Both the position numbers and the translations under genes were made by a program. Shown here in pieces: positions 5,411 through 11,848 of a stretch of 11,848 nucleotides of DNA; position 1 is the first letter of the stretch; every line of letters starts with the position of its first letter. Origin of the DNA: Oribacterium sp. UBA3737 (GTDB lineage Bacteria; Bacillota_A; Clostridia; Lachnospirales; Lachnospiraceae); contig DFGZ01000050.1 in the NCBI GenBank assembly GCA_002371295.1, positions 1 through 11,848 of the forward strand, read 5' to 3'. The notes below the pieces were generated by a model. That model was not told the origin of the DNA, made no database searches, and saw only the letters and a program-made list of their open reading frames with translations.

Positions 5411-8400
5411 TCACGCCTTTATCACCGGAGTTTTCCTTATTTTCCTGAGAGTTTCCTCCAGATGATCTATGGTCTCCATCATAGACCAGGTCTTTTCTCT
5501 GGTACTCTGACGAAATACCATCATAGGCGAAGTACCGTTCGAAAACCTTAACTGGCCATAATTCTCTCTGATAACTTCAGGAATAGCATCTACCTGAATA
5601 TCTGCATTTTTGTCAAACAGGATCTTGAACATACCTCTTTGAATATCCGCCTCTGTCACATAACACTGATGTGCAAGAGCCTTCAGCCTCGCAATCCGAA
5701 GGAGATTCTCACACTCCACAGGAAGCTCTCCGAACCTGTCCATGAGCTCGTCCTGCATATCGCTGTAATCCTCATCTCCGGTAATGGACGATATCCTCTT
5801 ATAGGTATCAAGCTTCTGTGCTTCATTGGAAATGTAGGTGTCAGGGATAAATGCATCAATTTCGCAGTTTATCTGTGTGTCGAACTCAGGCACCTCCTCT
5901 GTTTCTCCCTTTTCCGCCATGACAGCCGTATTAAGGAGCTTGCAGTAGAGATCGTAGCCCACTGCTTCCATATGTCCATGCTGTTCCGCGCCTAAGACAT
6001 TGCCGGCTCCTCTTATCTCCAGATCTCTCATGGCGATACGGATACCGGAACCAAGCTGTGTAAATTCCTTTATGGCTTTAAGTCTCTTCTCAGATTCTTC
6101 ACTCAGCATTTTGCCTCTGCGGTACATAAGAAAAGCGTATGCCGTCCTGCTGGATCTGCCCACTCTTCCCCTGAGCTGATACAGCTGGGAAAGTCCCATT
6201 CGTTCAGCGTCCTGAATTATCATGGTATTGGCATTGGGTATATCAAGTCCCGTTTCTATGATAGTTGTGGATACAAGTACATCTATCTCACCGTTTATGA
6301 ACCTGAGCATGATATCCTCAAGCTGGCTCTCTGTCATCTGTCCATGGGCATAAGCAATCCTTGCCTCCGGACAGAGCTTCTGTATATGAGACGCTATATC
6401 GGCTATATTGTTCACTCTGTTATAAACATAGTAGACCTGTCCGTTTCTGGAAAGCTCCCTGCTGATAGCCTCTCTTATGAGCTCGTCATTGTATTCCATC
6501 ACATAGGTCTGTATAGGCTGACGGTCAATAGGCGGCTCCTCAAGAACCGACATATCCCTGATGCCGGCCAGCGACATATGGAGGGTTCTCGGGATAGGTG
6601 TCGCTGAAAGTGTCAGAACGTCCACATTCTGCTTCAGGTTCTTTATCTTCTCCTTGTGAGTGACCCCGAATCTCTGCTCCTCATCGATTATAAGAAGTCC
6701 AAGATCCTTGAACTTTACATCCTTGCTCAGAAGCCTGTGGGTTCCTACTACAATGTCCGCCCGTCCTGCTTTTATGTCCTCTATCGAACTCTTTATCTGC
6801 TGAGGAGTCCTGAATCTGCACAACAATGCTACTTTGACCGGAAATCCCTTCATACGTTCCACAAAGGTGTTGTATACCTGTTGGGCCAGTATGGTTGTGG
6901 GAACCAGATAGGCCACCTGTTTTGAATCCTGTACAGCCTTGAATCCTGCACGGAGGGCTATCTCGGTTTTGCCGTAGCCCACATCTCCGCAGATGAGGCG
7001 GTCCATGATCTTATGGCTCTCCATATCCGCCTTGGTCGCATCTATGGCAAGCTCCTGATCCACGGTTTCATCATAGGGGAACATTTCCTCGAATTCCTTC
7101 TGCCATACAGAGTCCGCACCGAACTTGTAACCCGATGTGCTCTGTCTTGCAGCATAAAGCTTCACGAGATCCTTGGCAATTTCCTTTACGGCATGCTGGA
7201 CACGGCTTTTTGCCTTCTGCCATTCCGCTCCTCCAAGCTTGTTCAGTTTGGGCGCCTTTCCGGCATCCTGACTCGCGTACTTCTGTATTCTGTCAAGCTT
7301 GGTGGCGGGAAGATACAGATTGCCGCCATCACCGTACTCCACCTTGATATAGTCCTTGGTCACTCCCTCGGATCTGATTCTTTCTATTCCCCTGTAAATA
7401 CCTATACCATGGTCCTCATGTACCACATAATCCCCTACGGACAGTTCACTCAGCTTGGAAATCTTCTGCCCGTCGAATTTCTTCTGCTTACGCTTCTTTT
7501 TAACTATGTTGGCATTGCCGAACATATCGCCTTCCGTAAGCATCACAAATTTCTCTTCAGGGAACTGGTAACCGCTGTTGAGAACGCCGAATCTCACCTG
7601 AATGGCACCCCTCTCAGCTTCCTCTCTTGCAGCCCGGAGGGTTCCGGAGCCTGAGGTACCGTTTACACCGGATCTTCCCATTCCATCCTCAGATGCATCT
7701 GAGGAATTTCTTTCAGAATCCTCTTTTGTGTCCGGACAATATGCCCTGAGCCCATAATCCCTCAAATCCTGGGCAAGTCTCGATGCTCTGGTTCTGGAAG
7801 GACTGAGCAGCACTATCTCATACTTATCATCCTGCCAATGTTTAAGATCCTTTATAAGAAGTTCAAACCCTGCTTTGTAGGGAACAACTTCTGTAGTCTC
7901 GAAATGAAACGCTTCCTTGGAAATAACCTCCTTAAGATTTGTCCCCAGAGTACTGAACATAACGGATCTTCTGTCGCAGAGCCGTTCCATAATCTGATCG
8001 ATTCCATAGATGAGCTTGTCCGGATCCTTCTCATCCTGAACTCCCATCCCGTTTGCTTCAAGAACCGCAGTAAGTTTTGCATGCTTCTGCATTTCGCCGA
8101 GTCTGGCTTCAAAGCTCTCTCTGAATTCCGTCTCAACCATTTCTCCGCGTTCCTTGAGTCTGTCGGGCTCATCGAGGAAAAAGACATCATCCTCTCCGAA
8201 GTAATCAAGAAGGCTGACCTCCTTAACCTCACTTCCCTTTGCCCTGTCGGTAGCCGGATATATCTCTGCCTCCTCGAGAGTCTCTATGGATCTCTGGCTT
8301 TCCACATCAAAGCTTCTGATGTTATCTACCTCAGTATCCCAGAATTCTATACGGATAGGATTTTCTGCAGTGAAAGGATAAATGTCCGCGATGCCGCCCC

Positions 8401-8947
8401 TGACAGAGTATTCGCCCATGGCTTCTACCTCTGTCATACGCTCATACCCCAGATCACTGAGCTTTTTGGACAGAGCTTCCATCTCCATGACCATACCCGG
8501 GCTTATGGTGAGAACAGATTCCGAAAACTTCTCTTTTTCCTGGACCTTGTCCATGAGAGCGTCAATACTTGCGACTATGACTCCCCCGTCATCTTCCATA
8601 AGATGCCTGAGCACCTCCACTCTTTGTCTGGTTATGAGCGTCCCCTGGGTATCTGCCTGATAAAAAAGAAAATCCTTTGCCGGGTAATACCATGCACTTT
8701 CGGAAAAAGCATGAATATCCTTCACGAACTGTTTTCCTCTAAGCTCATCCTTAACCACCATAAGCTTCCAGCTTTTTCCGGATTTTGCCTTTGCATTTTT
8801 AGCAGAAGCCACCGGACTCAGCAGTGAAACAACAAGCTGTGCCTTAACCGGATCCACGGTTCCGGTAACAGCAATCGGACCTTTTCCGGAATTAAGAGAC
8901 TGCTGCAGTTCTTCATAGACTTTTGTTCTTAAAAACGGATTAACCAT
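5411..8947 (-). CDS. mfd: Transcription-repair coupling factor Mfd
   Basis: An ATP-driven DNA translocase of 1178 residues that pushes stalled RNA polymerase off DNA and recruits UvrA to the lesion. Order: UvrB-like N-terminal domains (about 1-390), the RNA polymerase-interacting domain (about 500-555, with LSVGDYVVHEDHGIGIYRG), then the RecG-like motor with Walker A GDVGYGKTE (654-662), DEEQ (755-758), SATPIPRTL (781-789) and GRVGRSSR (927-934), and the C-terminal UvrA-masking domain after about 1020. Length is normal. The site GGAAGG lies about 5 nt before the ATG, and the gene begins 24 bp after pth, so the two are co-transcribed. Residues about 405-440 form a Ser/Gly/Asn/Asp-rich insertion that looks unstructured. 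Long antisense frames inside it are shadows. Confidence 0.98.
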   Translation of the reverse strand: MVNPFLRTKVYEELQQSLNSGKGPIAVTGTVDPVKAQLVVSLLSPVASAKNAKAKSGKSWKLMVVKDELRGKQFVKDIHAFSESAWYYPAKDFLFYQADTQGTLITRQRVEVLRHLMEDDGGVIVASIDALMDKVQEKEKFSESVLTISPGMVMEMEALSKKLSDLGYERMTEVEAMGEYSVRGGIADIYPFTAENPIRIEFWDTEVDNIRSFDVESQRSIETLEEAEIYPATDRAKGSEVKEVSLLDYFGEDDVFFLDEPDRLKERGEMVETEFRESFEARLGEMQKHAKLTAVLEANGMGVQDEKDPDKLIYGIDQIMERLCDRRSVMFSTLGTNLKEVISKEAFHFETTEVVPYKAGFELLIKDLKHWQDDKYEIVLLSPSRTRASRLAQDLRDYGLRAYCPDTKEDSERNSSDASEDGMGRSGVNGTSGSGTLRAAREEAERGAIQVRFGVLNSGYQFPEEKFVMLTEGDMFGNANIVKKKRKQKKFDGQKISKLSELSVGDYVVHEDHGIGIYRGIERIRSEGVTKDYIKVEYGDGGNLYLPATKLDRIQKYASQDAGKAPKLNKLGGAEWQKAKSRVQHAVKEIAKDLVKLYAARQSTSGYKFGADSVWQKEFEEMFPYDETVDQELAIDATKADMESHKIMDRLICGDVGYGKTEIALRAGFKAVQDSKQVAYLVPTTILAQQVYNTFVERMKGFPVKVALLCRFRTPQQIKSSIEDIKAGRADIVVGTHRLLSKDVKFKDLGLLIIDEEQRFGVTHKEKIKNLKQNVDVLTLSATPIPRTLHMSLAGIRDMSVLEEPPIDRQPIQTYVMEYNDELIREAISRELSRNGQVYYVYNRVNNIADIASHIQKLCPEARIAYAHGQMTESQLEDIMLRFINGEIDVLVSTTIIETGLDIPNANTMIIQDAERMGLSQLYQLRGRVGRSSRTAYAFLMYRRGKMLSEESEKRLKAIKEFTQLGSGIRIAMRDLEIRGAGNVLGAEQHGHMEAVGYDLYCKLLNTAVMAEKGETEEVPEFDTQINCEIDAFIPDTYISNEAQKLDTYKRISSITGDEDYSDMQDELMDRFGELPVECENLLRIARLKALAHQCYVTEADIQRGMFKILFDKNADIQVDAIPEVIRENYGQLRFSNGTSPMMVFRQSTREKTWSMMETIDHLEETLRKIRKTPVIKA

Positions 8948-8971
8948 GTACCTTCCTTCTAAGTCATCAAA

Positions 8972-9556
8972 TCAAAGCTTCATAGGATTATATTTATTCA
9001 TTGCATATTCAACGCCGTTGTCGATTATATCAAGGGCCGCAGATGCAGCTTCATCATACACTTCATTCATGATCTTTTCGTCAGTCTGGTTGAACTTTGC
9101 AAGAACATGTACCGCAAGATCCATATTATCCGGCTTCATACCTACTCCAACACGAACCCTGCCAAATTTATCGGAACCAAGGCTGGAAATAATGGACTTC
9201 AGTCCGTTGTGTCCACCTGCAGATCCCGATGGTCTGATACGCATACGTCCCACATCAAGATTTATATCGTCTGAGAATACGATAATATGCTCTGGTTCTA
9301 TTTTATAAAAATTAGCCAAAGGCGCAATGCAGTTTCCGGAAAGATTCATATATGTAAGGGGCTTCACAACAATTATCTGCTCAAGTCCGTGAGCACTCTG
9401 GTATCTGAGCTTTGTATAGGCACCGTTATACTTAGTTTCATTCAGCTTTTCCCCGCCCATTCTGTCAAGAAGGGCATCTACTGCTGCAAATCCGGCATTA
9501 TGACGTGTACCTTCATATTTTCTCTCAGGATTTCCGAGACCGGCAATTAAATACAT
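8972..9556 (-). CDS. pth: Peptidyl-tRNA hydrolase
   Basis: A 194-residue cytoplasmic enzyme that releases tRNA from peptidyl-tRNAs that drop off the ribosome. The signature GLGNPERKYEGTRHNAGF (6-23) includes Asn9 and the catalytic His19. KPLTYMNLSG (65-74) gives substrate-binding Asn71, Asp96 corresponds to the Asp that orients the catalytic His, and GSAGGHNGLKSI (111-122) carries Asn117. Length is typical. GGAGG lies 8 nt before the ATG. It leads an apparent pth-mfd operon. Upstream is a 241 bp spacer with a terminator, a possible promoter and a palindrome. Confidence 0.97.
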   Translation of the reverse strand: MYLIAGLGNPERKYEGTRHNAGFAAVDALLDRMGGEKLNETKYNGAYTKLRYQSAHGLEQIIVVKPLTYMNLSGNCIAPLANFYKIEPEHIIVFSDDINLDVGRMRIRPSGSAGGHNGLKSIISSLGSDKFGRVRVGVGMKPDNMDLAVHVLAKFNQTDEKIMNEVYDEAASAALDIIDNGVEYAMNKYNPMKL

Positions 9557-9630
9557 TTCTTTTCCTCCGCTTATCTATCTAAATTCACTGTTTTTTATAT
9601 TTCTTAAACAATGTATATGAAAGGCGACAC

Positions 9631-9656
9631 AGGTCAGGAGACCTTCCTACTGACCT
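9631..9656. repeat. 26 bp palindromic element upstream of pth
   Basis: Perfect 7 bp arms AGGTCAG (9631-9637) and CTGACCT (9650-9656) flank a 12 bp centre with two further symmetric pairs. It lies about 75 bp before the pth start codon, downstream of the likely promoter. There is no adjacent T-run on either strand, so it is not an ordinary terminator. It may be an operator, a transcript leader hairpin or a 5' stabiliser; I do not recognise the site. Confidence 0.55.
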
Positions 9657-9686
9657 ATATCCCCCTTATTCCGTTTTGACTTGTGA

Positions 9687-9715
9687 ATTTTATATTTTTT
9701 ACAACCCAAATGCAA
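9687..9715 (-). promoter_or_regulatory. Possible promoter of pth-mfd
   Basis: The minus strand shows TTGCAT (9710-9715), a 17 bp spacer and TAAAAT (9687-9692). The -10 matches 5 of 6 and the -35 matches 3 of 6. It lies after the spoVG terminator and before pth. The predicted start near 9680 would give a leader of about 124 nt that includes the 9631-9656 palindrome. Moderate evidence only. Confidence 0.4.
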
Positions 9716-9740
9716 GTAAAAGGGAATTTTCCTTACACGG

Positions 9741-9769
9741 AAAAGGAGCCGCCGTAAAACAGCGACTCC
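9741..9769 (-). terminator. Likely intrinsic terminator after spoVG
   Basis: On the minus strand an 11 bp stem with two G-U pairs (9759-9769 against 9745-9755) and a 3 nt loop is followed by four T residues (9741-9744). It starts 28 nt after the spoVG stop codon. The U-run is short, so termination may be partial. Confidence 0.75.
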
Positions 9770-9797
9770 AAATCATCTCTTGAATATGTGTCAGATA

Positions 9798-10073
9798 TCA
9801 AAATCCCTCTGCTTCAGAAATCATCTCTGCCTGATACTTGTCCAGGATGATACTCTGAATAGCATCTCTGGTTGAAGACTTGATAGGATGAGCGATATCT
9901 CTATACTCTCCATCAGCAGTCTTTCTTGACGGCATGGCAATGAAGAGCCCCTTCTCACCTTCAATTACCTTAATGTCATGAATTACGAACTCGTTATCAA
10001 AAGTGATCGATACGATGGCCTTCATCTTGCCTTCCTTATCCACCTTGCGAATCCGCACGTCTGTTACCTGCAT
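9798..10073 (-). CDS. spoVG: SpoVG nucleic-acid-binding regulator
   Basis: A 91-residue member of the SpoVG family, small site-specific DNA- and RNA-binding proteins first linked to asymmetric septation in Bacillus but also kept in non-spore-formers as global regulators. It opens with the canonical [11 protein letters not shown] and contains [11 protein letters not shown] and [20 protein letters not shown], with the short helical tail that carries nucleic-acid contacts. Start 10073 matches the family and has AGGGAG about 6 nt upstream; an in-frame ATG at 10115 would add 14 unrelated residues. It follows glgD by 90 bp and is closed by a terminator. It remains here although other sporulation genes of this neighbourhood are missing, so a non-sporulation role is likely. 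Confidence 0.96.
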   Translation of the reverse strand: MQVTDVRIRKVDKEGKMKAIVSITFDNEFVIHDIKVIEGEKGLFIAMPSRKTADGEYRDIAHPIKSSTRDAIQSIILDKYQAEMISEAEGF

Positions 10074-10137
10074 ATTGCTCCCTTCCCTGACCCCGGTTGT
10101 CTTCACTTCGGTCACGTATTTTGGTTTATATTAGACT

Positions 10138-10156
10138 CCGCGTTTTAAAAATGCGG
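10138..10156. repeat. Short inverted repeat between glgD and spoVG
   Basis: CCGC (10138-10141) and GCGG (10153-10156) flank an AT-rich centre that is itself self-complementary, giving a stem of about 8 positions with one mismatch in the minus-strand transcript. No T-run follows, so it is not a standard terminator. It may insulate glgD mRNA or be chance. I see no convincing -35/-10 pair for spoVG here, although TAATAT at 10129-10134 could serve as a -10. Confidence 0.3.
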
Positions 10157-10163
10157 GTATGTG

Positions 10164-11285
10164 TCACATCTGGTATCTAACGTTCTTCTCAACCACGATC
10201 TTAATATCATCCGGCTTTCCGATATATGTAGTGTTTGCACGGATAGTATCGCGGCTCTCAACGATACAGTTCTCGATAACAGTATTGTCACCGATATAAA
10301 CATCGTTAAGAATGATTGAATTCTTGATGACACAGTTGTTTCCAACATATACCTTACGGAACAGAACAGAGTTCTCCACGGTTCCGTTTACGATACATCC
10401 ACTTGCAAGAATGGAATGGCGAACGTTACAGTCCGGATTGTATTTTGCAGGAGGGTTGTCCTCAAGCTTTGTATAAACACCGGGTAATGTACGGAAGAAG
10501 TAATCACGCACATCTCTCTTCAGGAAATCCATATTTGTCTTGTAGTATGATTCTACTGAAGCGATATTGGACCAGTAGGTCTCGATCTTAAATCCGTATA
10601 TTCTCTTTACGTTCTTGTAACGTACGAGGATGTCATTAACAAAATCTGTACGGTCTTCTTCGTGTGCCTTTTCAAGAAGTTCAATAAGCTGACGTCTGCG
10701 GACAACATATATACCGCATGAGATGGTGTTGGCATCTGTTGCGATAGGCTTCTCTTCAAAATCAACTATACGTCCGTCATCGTTAAGCTTTACGCATCCG
10801 AATCTTGATACATCTGTATTAGGCTCCATAGTCTTTACAACTACAGTGATATCCGCCTTCTTTTCAATGTGATATTCAAGAACCTTGTTGTAATCAAGCT
10901 TGTAGATACCGTCACCTGCTGCAACGATAACATACGGCTCATGTGATGCCTTAAGGAACTCAAGGTTCTGATAAAGTGCATCAGCAGTGCCTCTGAACCA
11001 GTCGCTGTGCTCTGCTGTAATAGTCGGTGTGTAAACATACAGACCGCCCTGCTTACGTCCGAAATCCCACCACTTTGATGATGAAAGGTGCTGGTTAAGG
11101 GATCTTGAATTGTACTGTGTTAAAACCGCAACTTTCTGAATATGTGAATTGGACATATTGGAAAGTGAAAAATCAATAGCTCTGAATGAACCTGCCACAG
11201 GCATAGCTGAGATAGCTCTCTTGTTGGAAAGCTCACGCATACGCTTGTTGTTGCCACCTGCTAAAATAATACCTATCGCTCTCAT
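10164..11285 (-). CDS. glgD: Glucose-1-phosphate adenylyltransferase, GlgD (regulatory-type) subunit
   Basis: A 373-residue paralogue and partner of GlgC; the Firmicutes GlgC-GlgD complex makes ADP-glucose from glucose-1-phosphate and ATP, the first committed step of glycogen synthesis. It has a nucleotidyltransferase domain (ILAGGNNKR 7-15; AAGDGIYKLDY 122-132 with Asp125; FEEKP 176-180 with Lys179) and a C-terminal left-handed beta-helix (about 285-360) of hexapeptide-like repeats. Two changes mark it as GlgD: the GlgC AKPAVPF loop reads AISAMPV (24-30), losing the Lys, and GDHIYK reads GDGIYK. It is therefore probably inactive alone, modulating GlgC; known GlgD proteins behave this way. 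It starts inside the glgC stop codon (ATGA), indicating coupled translation and matched subunit amounts. Confidence 0.95.
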   Translation of the reverse strand: MRAIGIILAGGNNKRMRELSNKRAISAMPVAGSFRAIDFSLSNMSNSHIQKVAVLTQYNSRSLNQHLSSSKWWDFGRKQGGLYVYTPTITAEHSDWFRGTADALYQNLEFLKASHEPYVIVAAGDGIYKLDYNKVLEYHIEKKADITVVVKTMEPNTDVSRFGCVKLNDDGRIVDFEEKPIATDANTISCGIYVVRRRQLIELLEKAHEEDRTDFVNDILVRYKNVKRIYGFKIETYWSNIASVESYYKTNMDFLKRDVRDYFFRTLPGVYTKLEDNPPAKYNPDCNVRHSILASGCIVNGTVENSVLFRKVYVGNNCVIKNSIILNDVYIGDNTVIENCIVESRDTIRANTTYIGKPDDIKIVVEKNVRYQM

Positions 11286-11848
11286 ATCTCGCTGTCCTCC
11301 TTAATGATTGCTCCGCCGCTTGCGAGTAATCCGTCAGGATAATCCTCTGCTGTTGTAACGCCATAGATAGCGGTGTTTCTGCCGACCTTAACATTGTCGG
11401 GAATAACTGAATTCTCTCCGACAGTAACAAGATCTGCATTGTATACTCTCTGGTCATACGTGCTTGGTGCGAACTCTCCGACACCTATCTCACAGTTCTT
11501 ACCAATCTTAACATCCTGTGCGATGACCGCCTTATCGATCTTTGTTCCGGCTTCGATAACAGCGTTTGACATAATAACGGAATCTGTCACTACAGCTCCG
11601 GACTCTATTCTTACGCCCTCACCGATTACCGAATTATGGACTTCACCGTGGATCTCACAGCCCTCTGCAATGAGACATCTCTCAACATGAGAGTTCTCTG
11701 AAATGAACTGCGGCGCAGGATTCTTGGTATCTGTGTAGATTTTCCAGTACTCCTCATAAAGGTTGAACTCAGGAATGATGGCTACCAGCTCCATGTTGGC
11801 CTGCCAGTATGACTGAAGTGTTCCTACATCCTTCCAGTAGCCGTTGAA
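11282..11848 (-). CDS. glgC: Glucose-1-phosphate adenylyltransferase GlgC, C-terminal part (5' end outside window)
   Basis: The frame is open to the window edge, giving 188 residues of the catalytic ADP-glucose pyrophosphorylase subunit. It begins FNGYWKDVGT, a conserved GlgC segment at the end of the catalytic domain, then continues into a left-handed beta-helix with hexapeptide-like turns (for example IGEGVRIESGAVVTDSVIMS) that mediates subunit contacts and allosteric control. The nucleotide-binding domain lies beyond 11848. The ATG at 11794 is internal, not the start. The stop codon overlaps the glgD start by 4 bp. The ending IIKEDSEI looks like a normal C-terminus. Confidence 0.95.
   Translation of the reverse strand, partial: FNGYWKDVGTLQSYWQANMELVAIIPEFNLYEEYWKIYTDTKNPAPQFISENSHVERCLIAEGCEIHGEVHNSVIGEGVRIESGAVVTDSVIMSNAVIEAGTKIDKAVIAQDVKIGKNCEIGVGEFAPSTYDQRVYNADLVTVGENSVIPDNVKVGRNTAIYGVTTAEDYPDGLLASGGAIIKEDSEI

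Noticed and set aside
7838..8827. 329-codon plus-strand open frame opposite mfd
   Set aside because: It lies wholly inside mfd, has no recognisable family features or ribosome site, and mfd is unambiguous across this stretch.
9557..9797. A ligand-binding riboswitch upstream of pth
   Set aside because: There is one palindrome without a terminator or ribosome-site-sequestering alternative, and pth is not a usual riboswitch target.
10074..10115. N-terminal extension of spoVG to ATG 10115
   Set aside because: The added 14 residues are not part of the family, and ATG 10073 has a well-placed AGGGAG site.
1..11848. Mobile element, phage, CRISPR or defence system
   Set aside because: No transposase, integrase, repeat-spacer array, terminal repeats or defence-type genes are visible; all frames are accounted for by housekeeping and glucan genes.

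Overview
The window is a Bacillota chromosome segment, most likely from the Lachnospiraceae (a Butyrivibrio- or Roseburia-like gut or rumen bacterium; genus not resolvable by eye). Three things point there: a paired glgC-glgD, which is a Firmicutes arrangement; the spoVG-pth-mfd-hup-rqcP-divIC-tilS-hpt gene order; and mid-range base composition with AGGAG-type ribosome binding sites. Every gene lies on the minus strand, so transcription runs from high to low coordinates.

Right to left: the 3' part of glgC and all of glgD overlap by ATGA (ADP-glucose supply for glycogen synthesis). Next come spoVG (nucleic-acid-binding regulator), then a 241 bp spacer holding a terminator, a possible promoter and a 26 bp palindrome. 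After that are pth (peptidyl-tRNA hydrolase) and mfd (transcription-repair coupling factor). A 269 bp spacer with a consensus promoter leads to the HU gene. A terminator separates HU from rqcP (S4 RNA-binding, ribosome quality control), followed by divIC (division protein) with its own promoter and terminator. tilS (tRNA-Ile lysidine synthetase) and hpt (hypoxanthine phosphoribosyltransferase) overlap and share a likely extended -10 promoter. A cytoplasmic GH13 alpha-glucan hydrolase follows. The left edge has a strong promoter driving tRNA-Gly(TCC) and a second tRNA cut by the window edge.

This is mostly a conserved housekeeping block: translation rescue and tRNA maturation (pth, rqcP, tilS, tRNAs), DNA structure and repair (HU, mfd), purine salvage (hpt) and division (divIC). 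Alpha-glucan genes flank it, glgCD for synthesis on the right and GH13 for breakdown on the left. The most informative feature is what is missing. The sporulation genes spoVT, yabP, yabQ and spoIIE, which sit in this neighbourhood in spore formers such as Bacillus subtilis, are absent, as is ftsH after hpt, although spoVG remains. That suggests a lineage that has lost sporulation. I see no mobile element, CRISPR array, phage gene, toxin-antitoxin pair or unknown multi-gene system, and no stretch over 300 bp lacks a gene.
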